Counted from the stretch's first letter, positions 17,291-26,342 are shown. The stretch: 44,941 nt of DNA from Lachnospiraceae bacterium UBA3762 (GCA_002371615.1 DFGA01000054.1:1-44941); one strand, 5' to 3'. Notes: generated by a model from the sequence alone, not told the origin. Program-made: numbers and translations.

Positions 17291-18490
17291 TTACTCCGTA
17301 ATAGCGGCCGATAATCTATTAATCATCTCGTCAACATCCGCTTCCGAGATAATAAGCGGCGGCAGAAAACGTATTACATTGCTTCCAGCCGTAATCAGGA
17401 CAAGTCCTTTGGACAGAGCTGCTTTTACAACATCTCCGGGTGATTTTTTGTCGGTATCAAACACAATGCCTCTCATCAATCCCAGACCTCTCTCACCTGT
17501 CAGAAAATCATATGAATCGACGAGTTCTTTGAGCCGCTTCTCTAAGTAAGGTGCAACCTTATTGACATTATCCGTTATTTTTTCTTCCTCGAATATCTTA
17601 AGTACTGTTGCAACCGCCGCACACGCAAGCGGATTCCCTCCGTATGTCGTACCGTGATCTCCCGGAACGAGGGATGATGCCGCAACTTTATCATTAACAA
17701 GAAACGCTCCGACGGGAACTCCGCAGCCTACTGCCTTGGCAGTAGTCATAATATCTGGCTTTATGCCGTACTGCATATAGGCAAACATACTGCCTGATCT
17801 TCCCATACCGCATTGTATCTCATCAAGTATCAGCAGGATATCCCGCTCATCACAAAGCTTTCTTACACCGGTGATAAAATCCTTATCTGCCGGATATATT
17901 CCGCCTTCACCCTGAACAGTCTCCATTATGATCGCGCAGGTTTTATCGCTCACAAGCTGTTCTACACTATTGTAGTCGTTGAACTTTGCGAACTTAACAT
18001 TTCCTATCATAGGTTCAAACGGTTCCCGGTAATGGGCATTTCCGGTTACCGAGAGTGCTCCGAAAGTCCTGCCGTGGAACGAATTCTCCATGGCAATTAT
18101 CTCGTGATCACACTTTCCGTCTTTGTTATAAGCATATTTTCTGGCTGCCTTAATGGCGCCTTCAACGGCTTCCGCTCCGCTGTTCGTAAAGAACACCTTT
18201 GAGAGTCCCGCAGCACCGGTTAAAGCTTCGGCCGCCTCGGCAAGAGGCTTAGAGTAATAGTAGTTTGAAATATGTGTTATCTTGCCGATCTGATCGGTCA
18301 GCGCCTTTTCATATTTTTTATTGCCGTATCCGAGGGCATAAACGGCTATGCCGGCGCAGAAATCAAGATACTCTTTTCCGTCGGCATCGTAGAGTCTTAC
18401 TCCGTCAGCGTGGTCAAACACTATCGGATAGCGGTTGTAAGTGTGAAGCAGATGATTTTCTGCCTTTTCGATAGTAGTTTTCATACTCAT
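17291..18490 (-). CDS. argD: Acetylornithine aminotransferase
   Basis: 399 residues. A class III PLP-dependent aminotransferase that converts N-acetylglutamate semialdehyde to N-acetylornithine. The family segments are present: GKEYLDFCAGIAVYALGY near the N-terminus, FTNSGAEAVEGAIKAAR, NSFHGRTFGALS, ILDEIQCGMGRSG, and the PLP-lysine region TTAKAVGCGVPVGAF. The start at 18490 overlaps the argB stop as ATGA. It lies in the order GNAT-argJ-argB-argD, a typical arginine operon, and is followed by a coupled solute-binding protein gene. Confidence 0.95.
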   Translation of the reverse strand: MSMKTTIEKAENHLLHTYNRYPIVFDHADGVRLYDADGKEYLDFCAGIAVYALGYGNKKYEKALTDQIGKITHISNYYYSKPLAEAAEALTGAAGLSKVFFTNSGAEAVEGAIKAARKYAYNKDGKCDHEIIAMENSFHGRTFGALSVTGNAHYREPFEPMIGNVKFAKFNDYNSVEQLVSDKTCAIIMETVQGEGGIYPADKDFITGVRKLCDERDILLILDEIQCGMGRSGSMFAYMQYGIKPDIMTTAKAVGCGVPVGAFLVNDKVAASSLVPGDHGTTYGGNPLACAAVATVLKIFEEEKITDNVNKVAPYLEKRLKELVDSYDFLTGERGLGLMRGIVFDTDKKSPGDVVKAALSKGLVLITAGSNVIRFLPPLIISEADVDEMINRLSAAITE

Positions 18491-19374
18491 AATCTGTCAT
18501 CGTCCCTGAAAAACATAGTTCCTATTCCTGTATCGGTAAACACCTCGAGAAGAAGGCTGTGCGGTCGTCTTCCGTCAAGTATATGTACGCGGTTGACCCC
18601 GTTCTTGATGGCATCGGTACAGTTAGCGATCTTGGGTAACATTCCTCCGCCTATATAACCTTTCTCGACAAGTGAATCGGCTTCGGAGACCGTAAGTCTT
18701 GAAATAAATGTTGACGGATCCTCCGGGTTCTTGTAAACGCCCTCGATATCTGTCAGAAATGCAAGCTTGTCCGCACTCATCGCTTTCGCGATCGCACACG
18801 CCGCATCGTCCGCATTTATATTATATGTATTAAAATCCTTATCGAGCCCTATCGGAGCGACAATGGGGAGAAAATCCTTCTCCAGCAGGTCTTCAAGTAT
18901 TTTGGTGTCAACCTTTGTCACTTCTCCTACAAATCCGATATCCTTTCCGTCGGCATACTTCTTCTGAACCGTGAGTAGTCCGCCGTCTTTGCCGGATATT
19001 CCGACTGCCTTGACACCAAGTTCGGTAACCATTGAAACAAGGGACTTGTTTACCTTGCCCAGTACCATCTCGGCTATTTCCATTGTCTCGGCATCCGTGA
19101 CTCTAAGGCCGTTTATGAATTCACTCTCCTTGCCTACTTTTTTGATCCACGAGGATATTTCTTTGCCGCCGCCGTGAACGACTATCGGCTTGAAGCCCAC
19201 CAGTTTTAAGAGAGTCACATCCTTTATAACGTTTTTCTTCAATTCTTCATCTGCCATGGCACTGCCGCCGTATTTAACGACAATGACTTTTCTGTTGAAA
19301 CGCTGTATGTAAGGGAGCGCCTCTATCAGAACCTCGGCCTTATGAAGGTATTTCTCCTTGTATATCTCTTCCAT
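18487..19374 (-). CDS. argB: Acetylglutamate kinase
   Basis: 295 residues, normal for the family. It phosphorylates N-acetylglutamate, usually the arginine feedback point. The sequence shows VVKYGGSAM near residue 33 (nucleotide binding), VVHGGGKEISSWI, and NINADDAACAIAKAMSADKLAFLTD in the C-terminal half. An N-terminal helix precedes the kinase fold (LHKAEVLIEALPYIQRF), a feature of hexameric arginine-sensitive enzymes. That it is feedback-inhibited is inference. The gene sits between argJ (39-base gap) and argD (4-base overlap). Confidence 0.95.
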   Translation of the reverse strand: MEEIYKEKYLHKAEVLIEALPYIQRFNRKVIVVKYGGSAMADEELKKNVIKDVTLLKLVGFKPIVVHGGGKEISSWIKKVGKESEFINGLRVTDAETMEIAEMVLGKVNKSLVSMVTELGVKAVGISGKDGGLLTVQKKYADGKDIGFVGEVTKVDTKILEDLLEKDFLPIVAPIGLDKDFNTYNINADDAACAIAKAMSADKLAFLTDIEGVYKNPEDPSTFISRLTVSEADSLVEKGYIGGGMLPKIANCTDAIKNGVNRVHILDGRRPHSLLLEVFTDTGIGTMFFRDDDRL

Positions 19375-19413
19375 AACCTATAATACCCTATGTGGGCTCC
19401 TCCTATCTGCATT

Positions 19414-20661
19414 CTATGATCTATAATCCGCGTTTATTTTGACGTAATCGTATGAAAGATCGCAGCCCCATGCAGTTGCCTTAGCATCTCCGGCATTCAT
19501 GTCGATCACAACCGTTACTTCATCCTCCGACAGAACAGCCGTTGCCTCATCTTCGGAATAATCCGCTTTAAGTCCGTTTTTAAATACACACACGCTTCCT
19601 GCACGGCTTTCATACTTAAGACTTACTTTATCGGGATCAAAATCCACTCCGCTGTATCCGAGTGCGCAAAGAAATCTTCCGAAATTGGAATCATGTCCAT
19701 AGATTGCTGCTTTACACAGGGAGGATCCGACAACCGATCTTGCAAGTACCTTTGCATTTTCCTTTGTGTCGGCTCCAGTGACTTTTACCTCAAAAAGAGC
19801 TGTAGCTCCTTCTCCGTCCTTGGCCATATTCCTGGCAAGATACTCATCCACAAAGTGAAGCGCTGCATAAAAGGCGTCAAAATCATCCCCTTCGCTTACG
19901 ATCTTCGGATTATCGGCAAGTCCGTTTGCCATGACGATATATGTATCGTTCGTTGAAGTATCGCCGTCCACCGTGATCATATTAAAAGTATCCGCTATAT
20001 CACGCTTTACCGCCAGATCAAGCATTTCTCTGGAAATGTTACAGTCAGTGCAGATGTATGCGAGCATTGTACACATATTGGGATGTATCATGCCGCTTCC
20101 TTTGCTCATTCCACCGATGGTGACTGTTTTCCCGCCTATCTCGACAGTTACCGCAACCTCCTTGGGAACGGTATCAGTTGTCATTATCGCTCTTTCCGCA
20201 TCAGCTGCGGCTTCCCTGGTATCGGAAAGTTTTGCGGCAAGAGCATCCACTCCGGCACTGATCCTGTCAAACGGTATCTGCTCCCCAATAACTCCTGTAG
20301 AGCCGACAAGAACCGAATTCTCGGGGATGTTTAGTGCTTTAGCGGCCGCTTTTGCGGTATTCTCGCACAGCTCCATTCCCTGCTTTCCGGTCGCCGCATT
20401 GGCTATTCCCGAATTAACAACGACCGCACGCACGTACGGCGAGTCGCTTACTATCTTCATATCATATTTAACCGGAGAAGCCTTTACCACATTTGAAGTA
20501 AATGTTGCCGCCACGACCGCATCCTTCTCGGAATAGATCATTGCCATATCATTTCTTCCGGTATATTTAATGCCCGCTGCTACTCCGGCCGCCTTAAAAC
20601 CTGCTGCGGCATTAACTCCTCCGTCAATTTGTTTGATCTTAACTTCTTTCATATCCATCAT
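19414..20661 (-). CDS. argJ: Bifunctional ornithine acetyltransferase / N-acetylglutamate synthase
   Basis: 415 residues. It transfers the acetyl group from N-acetylornithine to glutamate, so the pathway recycles acetyl groups. The self-cleavage site is in KGSGMIHPNMCTML: the nucleophilic Thr is residue 198 and the preceding residue is Cys197 where Ala is usual. The C-terminal chain has GHDSNFGRFLCALGYSG, typical of the beta subunit. The ATG at 20661 overlaps the upstream GNAT stop and has GAGG 8 bases before it; two further ATG codons follow within 4 codons. Whether it can also use acetyl-CoA cannot be read from the sequence. Confidence 0.95.
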   Translation of the reverse strand: MMDMKEVKIKQIDGGVNAAAGFKAAGVAAGIKYTGRNDMAMIYSEKDAVVAATFTSNVVKASPVKYDMKIVSDSPYVRAVVVNSGIANAATGKQGMELCENTAKAAAKALNIPENSVLVGSTGVIGEQIPFDRISAGVDALAAKLSDTREAAADAERAIMTTDTVPKEVAVTVEIGGKTVTIGGMSKGSGMIHPNMCTMLAYICTDCNISREMLDLAVKRDIADTFNMITVDGDTSTNDTYIVMANGLADNPKIVSEGDDFDAFYAALHFVDEYLARNMAKDGEGATALFEVKVTGADTKENAKVLARSVVGSSLCKAAIYGHDSNFGRFLCALGYSGVDFDPDKVSLKYESRAGSVCVFKNGLKADYSEDEATAVLSEDEVTVVIDMNAGDAKATAWGCDLSYDYVKINADYRS

Positions 20662-21104
20662 CCGTTAAACCTCACTATATTTTCTTTATTAAGTACAAAA
20701 TCATAATAGTTGAGGTCTTCTCTTTCGGTCCATCCTATTGTCTTCCAGAATGCGTTTCCTATATCATTTTTCGTAAACGCTATCAGACTGACTTTGCTTA
20801 TCTTCTCTTTTCGAAGAGCCTCCATGCAAAACACTACCATTGATTTTCCGATACCCTTACGTCTCTTGTCGGGGTGTACGCATACATGGTAAAGGCAGCC
20901 TCTTCGTCCGTCATGTCCGCACAGTATCGCACCGATTATCCTGCCGTCTTCCTCAGCAACAACACTCGTTGACGGATTACGCTGCAAAAACCGTTCCACG
21001 CCCTCTTTCGAATCATCTATGGATCTGATCGCAAATCCGGATATTGTCATCCACAGTGCGTGCACTTTCTCGTAATCGTCGATAGTCATTACTCTTATCT
21101 GCAT
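20658..21104 (-). CDS. GNAT-family N-acetyltransferase (YpeA-like)
   Basis: 148 residues with one GNAT fold: the acetyl-CoA loop is VCVHPDKRRKGIGKSM (around residues 74-90) and the C-terminal part has NAFWKTIGWTEREDLNYY. It is first in the argJ-argB-argD operon and overlaps argJ by 4 bases. Position next to argJ raises the possibility of an N-acetylglutamate synthase role, but YpeA-like enzymes are broad and the substrate cannot be told from the sequence. The promoter should lie in the AT-rich region shared with argG. Confidence 0.85.
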   Translation of the reverse strand: MQIRVMTIDDYEKVHALWMTISGFAIRSIDDSKEGVERFLQRNPSTSVVAEEDGRIIGAILCGHDGRRGCLYHVCVHPDKRRKGIGKSMVVFCMEALRKEKISKVSLIAFTKNDIGNAFWKTIGWTEREDLNYYDFVLNKENIVRFNG

Positions 21105-21187
21105 AGTCTGTCCCGTTAAACAAAATTACCCTACAAGATATTACAACAACTGCTGTAATAACACAAATAATGATTTTATGCGAATAG

Positions 21188-21321
21188 TGAATAATTTTTG
21201 CATAATATTCATTAATTGTGTATATTATACATCTTCATATTTTATGCATGTTTTAAAATATGTCAAGATATTTTGATATTTTTCTTATTTTTTTGTTAAA
21301 ACCTCTATTGCATTTTATGCA
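21188..21321 (+). promoter_or_regulatory. argG promoter and ARG-box-like palindromes
   Basis: The 302-base AT-rich gap between GNAT and argG has no gene. A plus-strand promoter candidate is TTGCAT (21198-21203), a 17-base spacer and TATATT (21221-21226). It overlaps TGCATAATATTCA (21199-21211), and TGAATAATTTTTGCA is at 21188-21202. A perfect palindrome, TGCATTTTATGCA, lies at 21309-21321. These resemble ArgR operators (TGNAT...ATNCA), but the arm spacing is one base off the usual form, so the call is tentative. The argG leader would be about 175 bases long. Confidence 0.4.
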
Positions 21322-21360
21322 CAAGTATTATAATATTTGTTATTGTAACAAGATTAAGAA

Positions 21361-21384
21361 GCCGGCTTTGCGCGTGGCTCTTAG
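21361..21384 (+). other. Short leader-end motif upstream of argG
   Basis: GCTTTGCGCGTGGCTCTTAG just before the argG Shine-Dalgarno resembles the 3' end of the structured repeat ahead of znuA, zur and malF (CTTT...GCGTGGCTCTCA). AGAAGCC upstream can pair with GGCTCT. Confidence 0.35.
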
Positions 21385-21406
21385 TAATCATTCGGAGGTT
21401 TTAATT

Positions 21407-22627
21407 ATGAAAGAAAAAGTTATACTTGCATATTCGGGCGGCCTCGACACAACCGCCATCATTCCCTGGCTCAAGGAGAATTACGATTATGATGTAATAT
21501 GCTGCTGCATAGACTGCGGGCAGGAGAGCGAACTCGACGGACTTGAAGAACGTGCCAAAGCAAGCGGCGCCACCAAGCTTTATATAGAAGACGTTATAGA
21601 CGAATTCTGTGACGAATACATCGTTCCCTGCGTACAGGGCTGTGCGGTTTACGAGAACAAATATCTTCTCGGAACCTCAATGGCAAGACCGGTCATAGCC
21701 AAAAGGCTTGTTGAGATAGCACGTAAGGAAGGTGCTGCTGCAATATGCCATGGGGCTACCGGCAAAGGAAACGACCAGATCCGTTTTGAGCTTGCGATCA
21801 AGGCACTTGCTCCCGATCTTAAGATCATAGCAGCATGGCGTGACGACAAATGGACGCTTGACTCACGTGAATCAGAGATCAAATACTGCAACGATCACGG
21901 TATCAACCTTCCGTTTTCTGCAGACAACAGCTACAGCCGTGACCGGAATCTCTGGCATATAAGCCATGAAGGACTCGAACTTGAGGATCCTGCCAACGAA
22001 CCTAATTACGATCATCTTCTGGTTCTTGGTACCACACCGGAAAAAGCTCCCGATGAAGCCGAGTATGTAACGATGACATTTAAAGCCGGTGTTCCGACAA
22101 GCATAAACGGCAAGGAAATGAAGGTATCCGATATAATCCGCACCTTAAACAAGCTCGGAGGCAAGCATGGTATCGGTATCGTCGACATCGTGGAAAATCG
22201 TGTTGTAGGAATGAAATCCCGCGGTGTTTACGAAACCCCCGGCGGAACAATACTTATGGAAGCCCACCAGCAGCTTGAAGAGCTCATCCTCGACCGCGAA
22301 ACATACGCGCTTAAGAAAGATATGGGGAACAAACTCGCTCAGATCGTATACGAAGGAAAATGGTTCACCCCTCTTCGTGAAGCCGTATGTGCATTTATCG
22401 AAAGCACACAGAAATATGTTACGGGCGAAGTTAAGTTTAAGCTTTACAAAGGCAATATCATCAAGGCCGGTACAACTTCTCCGTACTCTCTTTATAACGA
22501 GAGTATCGCAAGCTTTACTACCGGAGATCTGTACGATCACCATGATGCGACGGGATTTATCAATCTGTTCGGTCTGTCATGCAAAGTTCGCGCAATGAAG
22601 ATGCAGGAAGTAAACGGGCAGAAATAA
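21407..22627 (+). CDS. argG: Argininosuccinate synthase
   Basis: 406 residues from the ATG at 21407, which has CGGAGG 8 bases upstream; an open frame extends 49 codons further into AT-rich non-coding sequence and is not used. It joins citrulline and aspartate using ATP, the penultimate arginine step. The PP-loop ATP motif AYSGGLDTTAI is at residues 8-18, and GATGKGNDQIRFE lies near residues 118-130. It is transcribed divergently from the argJBD operon. argH and argF are not in the window. Confidence 0.96.
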   Translation: MKEKVILAYSGGLDTTAIIPWLKENYDYDVICCCIDCGQESELDGLEERAKASGATKLYIEDVIDEFCDEYIVPCVQGCAVYENKYLLGTSMARPVIAKRLVEIARKEGAAAICHGATGKGNDQIRFELAIKALAPDLKIIAAWRDDKWTLDSRESEIKYCNDHGINLPFSADNSYSRDRNLWHISHEGLELEDPANEPNYDHLLVLGTTPEKAPDEAEYVTMTFKAGVPTSINGKEMKVSDIIRTLNKLGGKHGIGIVDIVENRVVGMKSRGVYETPGGTILMEAHQQLEELILDRETYALKKDMGNKLAQIVYEGKWFTPLREAVCAFIESTQKYVTGEVKFKLYKGNIIKAGTTSPYSLYNESIASFTTGDLYDHHDATGFINLFGLSCKVRAMKMQEVNGQK

Positions 22628-22632
22628 TAACC

Positions 22633-22929
22633 ATGATCGTTATTTCATACATTGCAATATATCTTGTTGCTATCAATCTTGCCGGGTTCATTGCTTTCGG
22701 AATAGACAAAAGCAAGGCCCGGCGCAACAAGTGGCGCATCCCGGAGGCTACCCTGTTCCTGTTTGCGATATTCGGCGGCAGTATAGGGTGCCTTGCGGCT
22801 ATGCACATATTCAGGCATAAGACACAGAAAAGTACATTTTATATAGGAATTCCCGCAATTCTTGGTGTCCAGCTGCTTGTGATCTTATACCTTATCTTTC
22901 TGTCCCCTCTCTCTTTCAGAATACTCTGA
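22633..22929 (+). CDS. DUF1294 small membrane protein (YsdA-like)
   Basis: 98 residues from the ATG at 22633, five bases after the argG stop; the longer open frame overlaps argG and lacks support. Three hydrophobic helices are present. The family signature is complete: FIAFGIDKSKARRNKWRI, then E-TLFL, GGSIGCLAAM and RHKTQKSTFYIG. Members are small integral membrane proteins of unknown function, sometimes fused to cold-shock or nucleic-acid-binding domains. It probably shares the argG transcript; its Shine-Dalgarno is weak. Confidence 0.85.
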   Translation: MIVISYIAIYLVAINLAGFIAFGIDKSKARRNKWRIPEATLFLFAIFGGSIGCLAAMHIFRHKTQKSTFYIGIPAILGVQLLVILYLIFLSPLSFRIL

Positions 22930-22958
22930 CCACTACGGCAAAACATGAGGGTAACAGA

Positions 22959-22990
22959 AGCGGACTTTTGATGGCGCATCTTACAGGAAA
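22959..22990 (+). other. Short leader-end motif upstream of LytTR gene
   Basis: The 22959-22990 stretch (with CTTTTGATGGCGCATCTTACA then GGAAAGG) aligns with 32485-32520 upstream of zur, including the CTTT, the GGC and the CAGGAAAGG end. It lies directly before the GGAGG of the LytTR gene. The match is imperfect. Confidence 0.3.
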
Positions 22991-23004
22991 GGCGGAGGAA
23001 AATC

Positions 23005-23736
23005 ATGACAATTTATATTGCCGTCTGCGACAACAATATAGCCGACAGAAAACAGCTCGAAAGGCTTCTTGAGCGTGAAAAAGACAAAAGGCTTATGGAG
23101 AACTACGATGTTCTCTATATAGACTCCTTCGGGAGCGAAGAAGCTTTGATGACTACTCCGGTCAAATATGACATTTTCTTTGTCGATATTACCGAAGGAG
23201 CCTCAAACGGTATGGAAATAGCAAAAAAGCTCCGCCATCGGGGGATCGCTGCTCCCGTCGTCCTGTGCCAGTCTTCTATAAACTACACATCATATGTTAA
23301 TGCACCGGAAGATATCATTTATATCGAAAAGCCTTTGACAAAGGGGCAGATAAGCCACCTTGTGGATGTTGCTCTCGAATGGGCAAAGCGCAGAACTCCG
23401 CTTATCGAGGCAAGATGTCAGAAAGACACCCGTTTCATCCAGCATGACGAGCTGATAAGGGCTATCCCGCTCGAGAAATTTCTGACAAGGCTTTGCCTTT
23501 CCAGCGGTGAGTACCTCGACGCGACCGATTCAGTCAATTCTATTGGAAAACAGCTCGAAACCTACGGCTGCTTTATCAAATGCAAAAAGGACCTGGTCAA
23601 TATCTACCACATAGAATCCGCAATAGATCATGGCTTTCGGCTTACCAACCAGGACATCGTATATTATTCCATGATGCAGAGAAAGCAGATCATCAGGATC
23701 ATGGCCGAAAACATGCGGTATTTAAAAGTTCATTAA
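23005..23736 (+). CDS. LytTR-family response regulator (orphan)
   Basis: 243 residues with GGAGG 6 bases before the ATG. The receiver domain has Asp9, phospho-acceptor Asp61 (IFFVDITEG) and a Lys near residue 109 (YIEKPL). The C-terminal part (about 140-240) shows the LytTR pattern: IPLEKFLTRLCLSSGEYL, then CFIKCKKDLVNIYHIESA. LytTR regulators usually work with quorum or bacteriocin-type sensor kinases, but no kinase gene is adjacent. The last 15 bases overlap the 3' end of the convergent secretion operon, so it is a neighbour and possible regulator of that operon; this link is inference. Confidence 0.85.
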   Translation: MTIYIAVCDNNIADRKQLERLLEREKDKRLMENYDVLYIDSFGSEEALMTTPVKYDIFFVDITEGASNGMEIAKKLRHRGIAAPVVLCQSSINYTSYVNAPEDIIYIEKPLTKGQISHLVDVALEWAKRRTPLIEARCQKDTRFIQHDELIRAIPLEKFLTRLCLSSGEYLDATDSVNSIGKQLETYGCFIKCKKDLVNIYHIESAIDHGFRLTNQDIVYYSMMQRKQIIRIMAENMRYLKVH

Positions 23737-25035
23737 TCCTGCCGCCTCTTCTTCTACCCTTTCATACATCTGTATGATCGTTGACACAAGATCGGAAAAT
23801 CTCCCGATTATCTCACTGATCCCGATAATACTCTCACACGTACCGTTAAGCTTATATTCGGCACAGATCTTGGAGGACATCGTATATGCAAGGTCCCTGC
23901 GTACTGAATCTATACTTCCTACAATCCGCTCCATGGCCGGGATCTGCTCCGACAGGAGCTTTGCCGCCCCATTACAGGCATTCAAATTAATCTGTGCATG
24001 CTCTGCCGCAAGGCTTACTTCGGCTACAGGTACAGATACGCAGGCAGTTACACTTTTTATAAACTCACCGGCAATGGCACCTATCAGAGGTGCCGCGCAG
24101 TTACTTACAACTTTATCGGGAGGCGTACAAAGCATATGGGAAACGGTTTCTCCCGCCAGTTTTCCAAGCATTTCCTTTTCCTTAATATCCAGAGGCTCAA
24201 GCTTATCGCACATCCTTTCGGTAAAAGCGTCAAGCAGCCCGGATACGGCACCCCTGTCCCTGATACTTGTAAAATTACCGGCTTCATCAAAGGTGTTTTG
24301 GGTAAGAAGCGTAACAGACGAGTGCGCATCCTCTGCCGATGGCCCGTTTTCAACATATATGCATGTTCCTGCTATACAGGTAAGCAGAATATTAACAAAA
24401 TCATTGTATGCTGAAATTGATTTGATCTTTGGAGCAGCTTCGGCGATAAGTTCGGGATTATCGTTTATAAAGTCGTCTCCGAAGCCCTGGCCGTCAAACG
24501 ATACGCACGAGGTTATCCTCTCCGGATTCTTAACGGTAGTGTACATGGCCATGTTTCCGCCTTTTGAATGCCCCGTTACAACCATTTCATTATATATTCC
24601 GCATTCATATTTTATAAAATCGGATGCCTCGGTCTGTATCCTCGTATCTTCATAGAATGCTCCTTCAAAATTATCACTCCATGCTTCTTCGGTCCCGCCC
24701 GTCCCTCTGAACACCACGACTGGATCTTCATCCTTCGGATTCGTGTAACAGATAGCCCTTACATCCGCTTCTTCAAGCCGCCGGCTGGCGGAGAGCATTC
24801 CGAATTCCGGATTTTCCTGTATTCTCATATCCATCCGGCTAAAAACAGTGGCCACATCCTCAGTACTCATTCCTCCGCCGGCGGCTGCACGTGTTACTCC
24901 CTCAGGAGTAAATGTCCCGTCCTCGTTTCTGTAAGCGTCTAATATCTCGCTTATAGGTTTATTCGACAAGCATGCCGGTATATACGCAAAATTTGATAAA
25001 AGAAGCAATTCCTGTTCAGTATATCCACCCATCAT
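23722..25035 (-). CDS. Lipase-fold DUF2974/Mbeg1-like protein, candidate type VII effector
   Basis: 437 residues. The N-terminal half is an alpha/beta hydrolase: VVVFRGTGGTEEAW (oxyanion region, near residue 107), nucleophile Ser157 in GHSKGG, and likely Asp212 (AYNDFV) and His238 (DAHSS) to complete a triad. The C-terminal half (about 260-437) is helical, without signal peptide or membrane anchor. It is the last gene of the WXG100/EssC operon and overlaps the FHA gene by 4 bases. Lipase first and helical targeting domain last recalls the reversed layout of the staphylococcal type VII lipase TslA; that parallel is inference. It may instead be an intracellular hydrolase. Confidence 0.75.
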   Translation of the reverse strand: MMGGYTEQELLLLSNFAYIPACLSNKPISEILDAYRNEDGTFTPEGVTRAAAGGGMSTEDVATVFSRMDMRIQENPEFGMLSASRRLEEADVRAICYTNPKDEDPVVVFRGTGGTEEAWSDNFEGAFYEDTRIQTEASDFIKYECGIYNEMVVTGHSKGGNMAMYTTVKNPERITSCVSFDGQGFGDDFINDNPELIAEAAPKIKSISAYNDFVNILLTCIAGTCIYVENGPSAEDAHSSVTLLTQNTFDEAGNFTSIRDRGAVSGLLDAFTERMCDKLEPLDIKEKEMLGKLAGETVSHMLCTPPDKVVSNCAAPLIGAIAGEFIKSVTACVSVPVAEVSLAAEHAQINLNACNGAAKLLSEQIPAMERIVGSIDSVRRDLAYTMSSKICAEYKLNGTCESIIGISEIIGRFSDLVSTIIQMYERVEEEAAGLMNF

Positions 25036-26342
25036 TCTATACCCACCGCATAGGTTCTTGTTCCGATCGTTAATCTGTCATCATTCCTAAGTTTGACAGC
25101 ACTTATTCTTACGCCGTTAACCTTTGTTCCGTTTGAAGAAGCAAGATCTTTAACATATACTTCACCTTCATCTTCATACAGCTCGCAGTGCCGCTTTGAA
25201 AGTGCATCATCCCCGGTTATCGTCACATCACAGCCTCCCCGTCCGATACTCATGCTGCCGCAGAGCGCAATTCTGTATACCCTGTTGCTCTCACATTCGG
25301 TTAGGGTTACAAACCTGCTGCCGCCATCAAGAAGTCTGGTTTCCTGAATGTCATCGCTAAGCATCACGGTCTCGACACCCTTTAATTCATAATCCTCAAA
25401 AAGCTCTTCATCTTCGTTTTTTTGTATCCTGCCGCCTGTCGAGCCGTACTCGGCTCTTCTTTTTTTCATTATGATAAAACCGCCCAATACCCCTGCTATA
25501 AGGCCCGCTACGATAAGGACCGCCGAAAGTATGAATGCACCGGAGCCTGCAAAGAACCCTCCCGGGGTGTCATATTCGTATATTACTTTTCCGTCTTCGC
25601 CGATCTCCGGTACATACTCCTCATACTCCTCATCCTCCTCAACCGAAAGTTCATTGATCGTGGCAGCCACCGAAGCCTCTTCGCCAGCCTCCGGGACAGT
25701 CTTATCATCTGCTGCCACAGTTTCGTCTGCCCCTTCGTCCTCATAGTCTTCTTCGTACTTCTTCCAATGAACAATACTGTATTCATCCATCGCCGAAAAA
25801 ATCATCTCAGTCAGCTGTCTGTCAATTTCCGCATCTGACCCTTTAAAATCTGTATTAAATAGTTTTCCGCCGCTCGTTGTTGCAATTGCAGATAATCCCT
25901 TTCGTTCCGATGCATTATTCTCCTGATCAAGCATAACAACATAGACCGGATAGCCGGAATTCTCGAGCAGATAATAAAGTTCCTCCTTTTCGTGCGCAGT
26001 TGCCGCTCCCTCGATTCCGTCCGAAAACACAAGAATATCCCTGCAGGCAAAATCCGCGGTTTTCCATCTTCCTATTACTTCCGCGAGTGTATCGCACAGA
26101 TTGGAATCCTTTGCCTCAAATTCGAGTTTATCCACCTCGCACACAAGATCATTTACATCATCCGTGTATTCCTCATCCGATAAAATATCATGCTCGTACG
26201 TATTAAAGCAGAAATTTCTGTCCTCTTTTTTATGATAAAAGAGGTATTTCAGCGTGGTTTTAATTATCTTTTGGTTTACATCGCTTACGGTCGCATCATT
26301 ATCGACAAGGACAAGCGTCTGTCCGCACACATGCACACTCAA
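25032..26342 (-). CDS. VWA - transmembrane - FHA protein of type VII operon
   Basis: 436 residues. The N-terminal region (about 8-175) resembles a von Willebrand A domain (TLVLVDNDATVSD, ILVFSDGIEG), but the metal site reads DNDAT and not DxSxS. An acidic stretch (195-250) leads to one membrane helix (about 264-292) ending KKRR, which places the C-terminus in the cytoplasm. There an FHA domain (about 350-436) has SIGRGG, SKRHC and SSNGTKVNG, so it should bind phosphothreonine. No N-terminal signal is seen. The start must be TTG at 26342: GGAGG lies 7 bases upstream and no in-frame ATG occurs for over 130 codons. It may link the ATPase to a kinase signal; this is inference. Confidence 0.8.
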   Translation of the reverse strand: MSVHVCGQTLVLVDNDATVSDVNQKIIKTTLKYLFYHKKEDRNFCFNTYEHDILSDEEYTDDVNDLVCEVDKLEFEAKDSNLCDTLAEVIGRWKTADFACRDILVFSDGIEGAATAHEKEELYYLLENSGYPVYVVMLDQENNASERKGLSAIATTSGGKLFNTDFKGSDAEIDRQLTEMIFSAMDEYSIVHWKKYEEDYEDEGADETVAADDKTVPEAGEEASVAATINELSVEEDEEYEEYVPEIGEDGKVIYEYDTPGGFFAGSGAFILSAVLIVAGLIAGVLGGFIIMKKRRAEYGSTGGRIQKNEDEELFEDYELKGVETVMLSDDIQETRLLDGGSRFVTLTECESNRVYRIALCGSMSIGRGGCDVTITGDDALSKRHCELYEDEGEVYVKDLASSNGTKVNGVRISAVKLRNDDRLTIGTRTYAVGIE

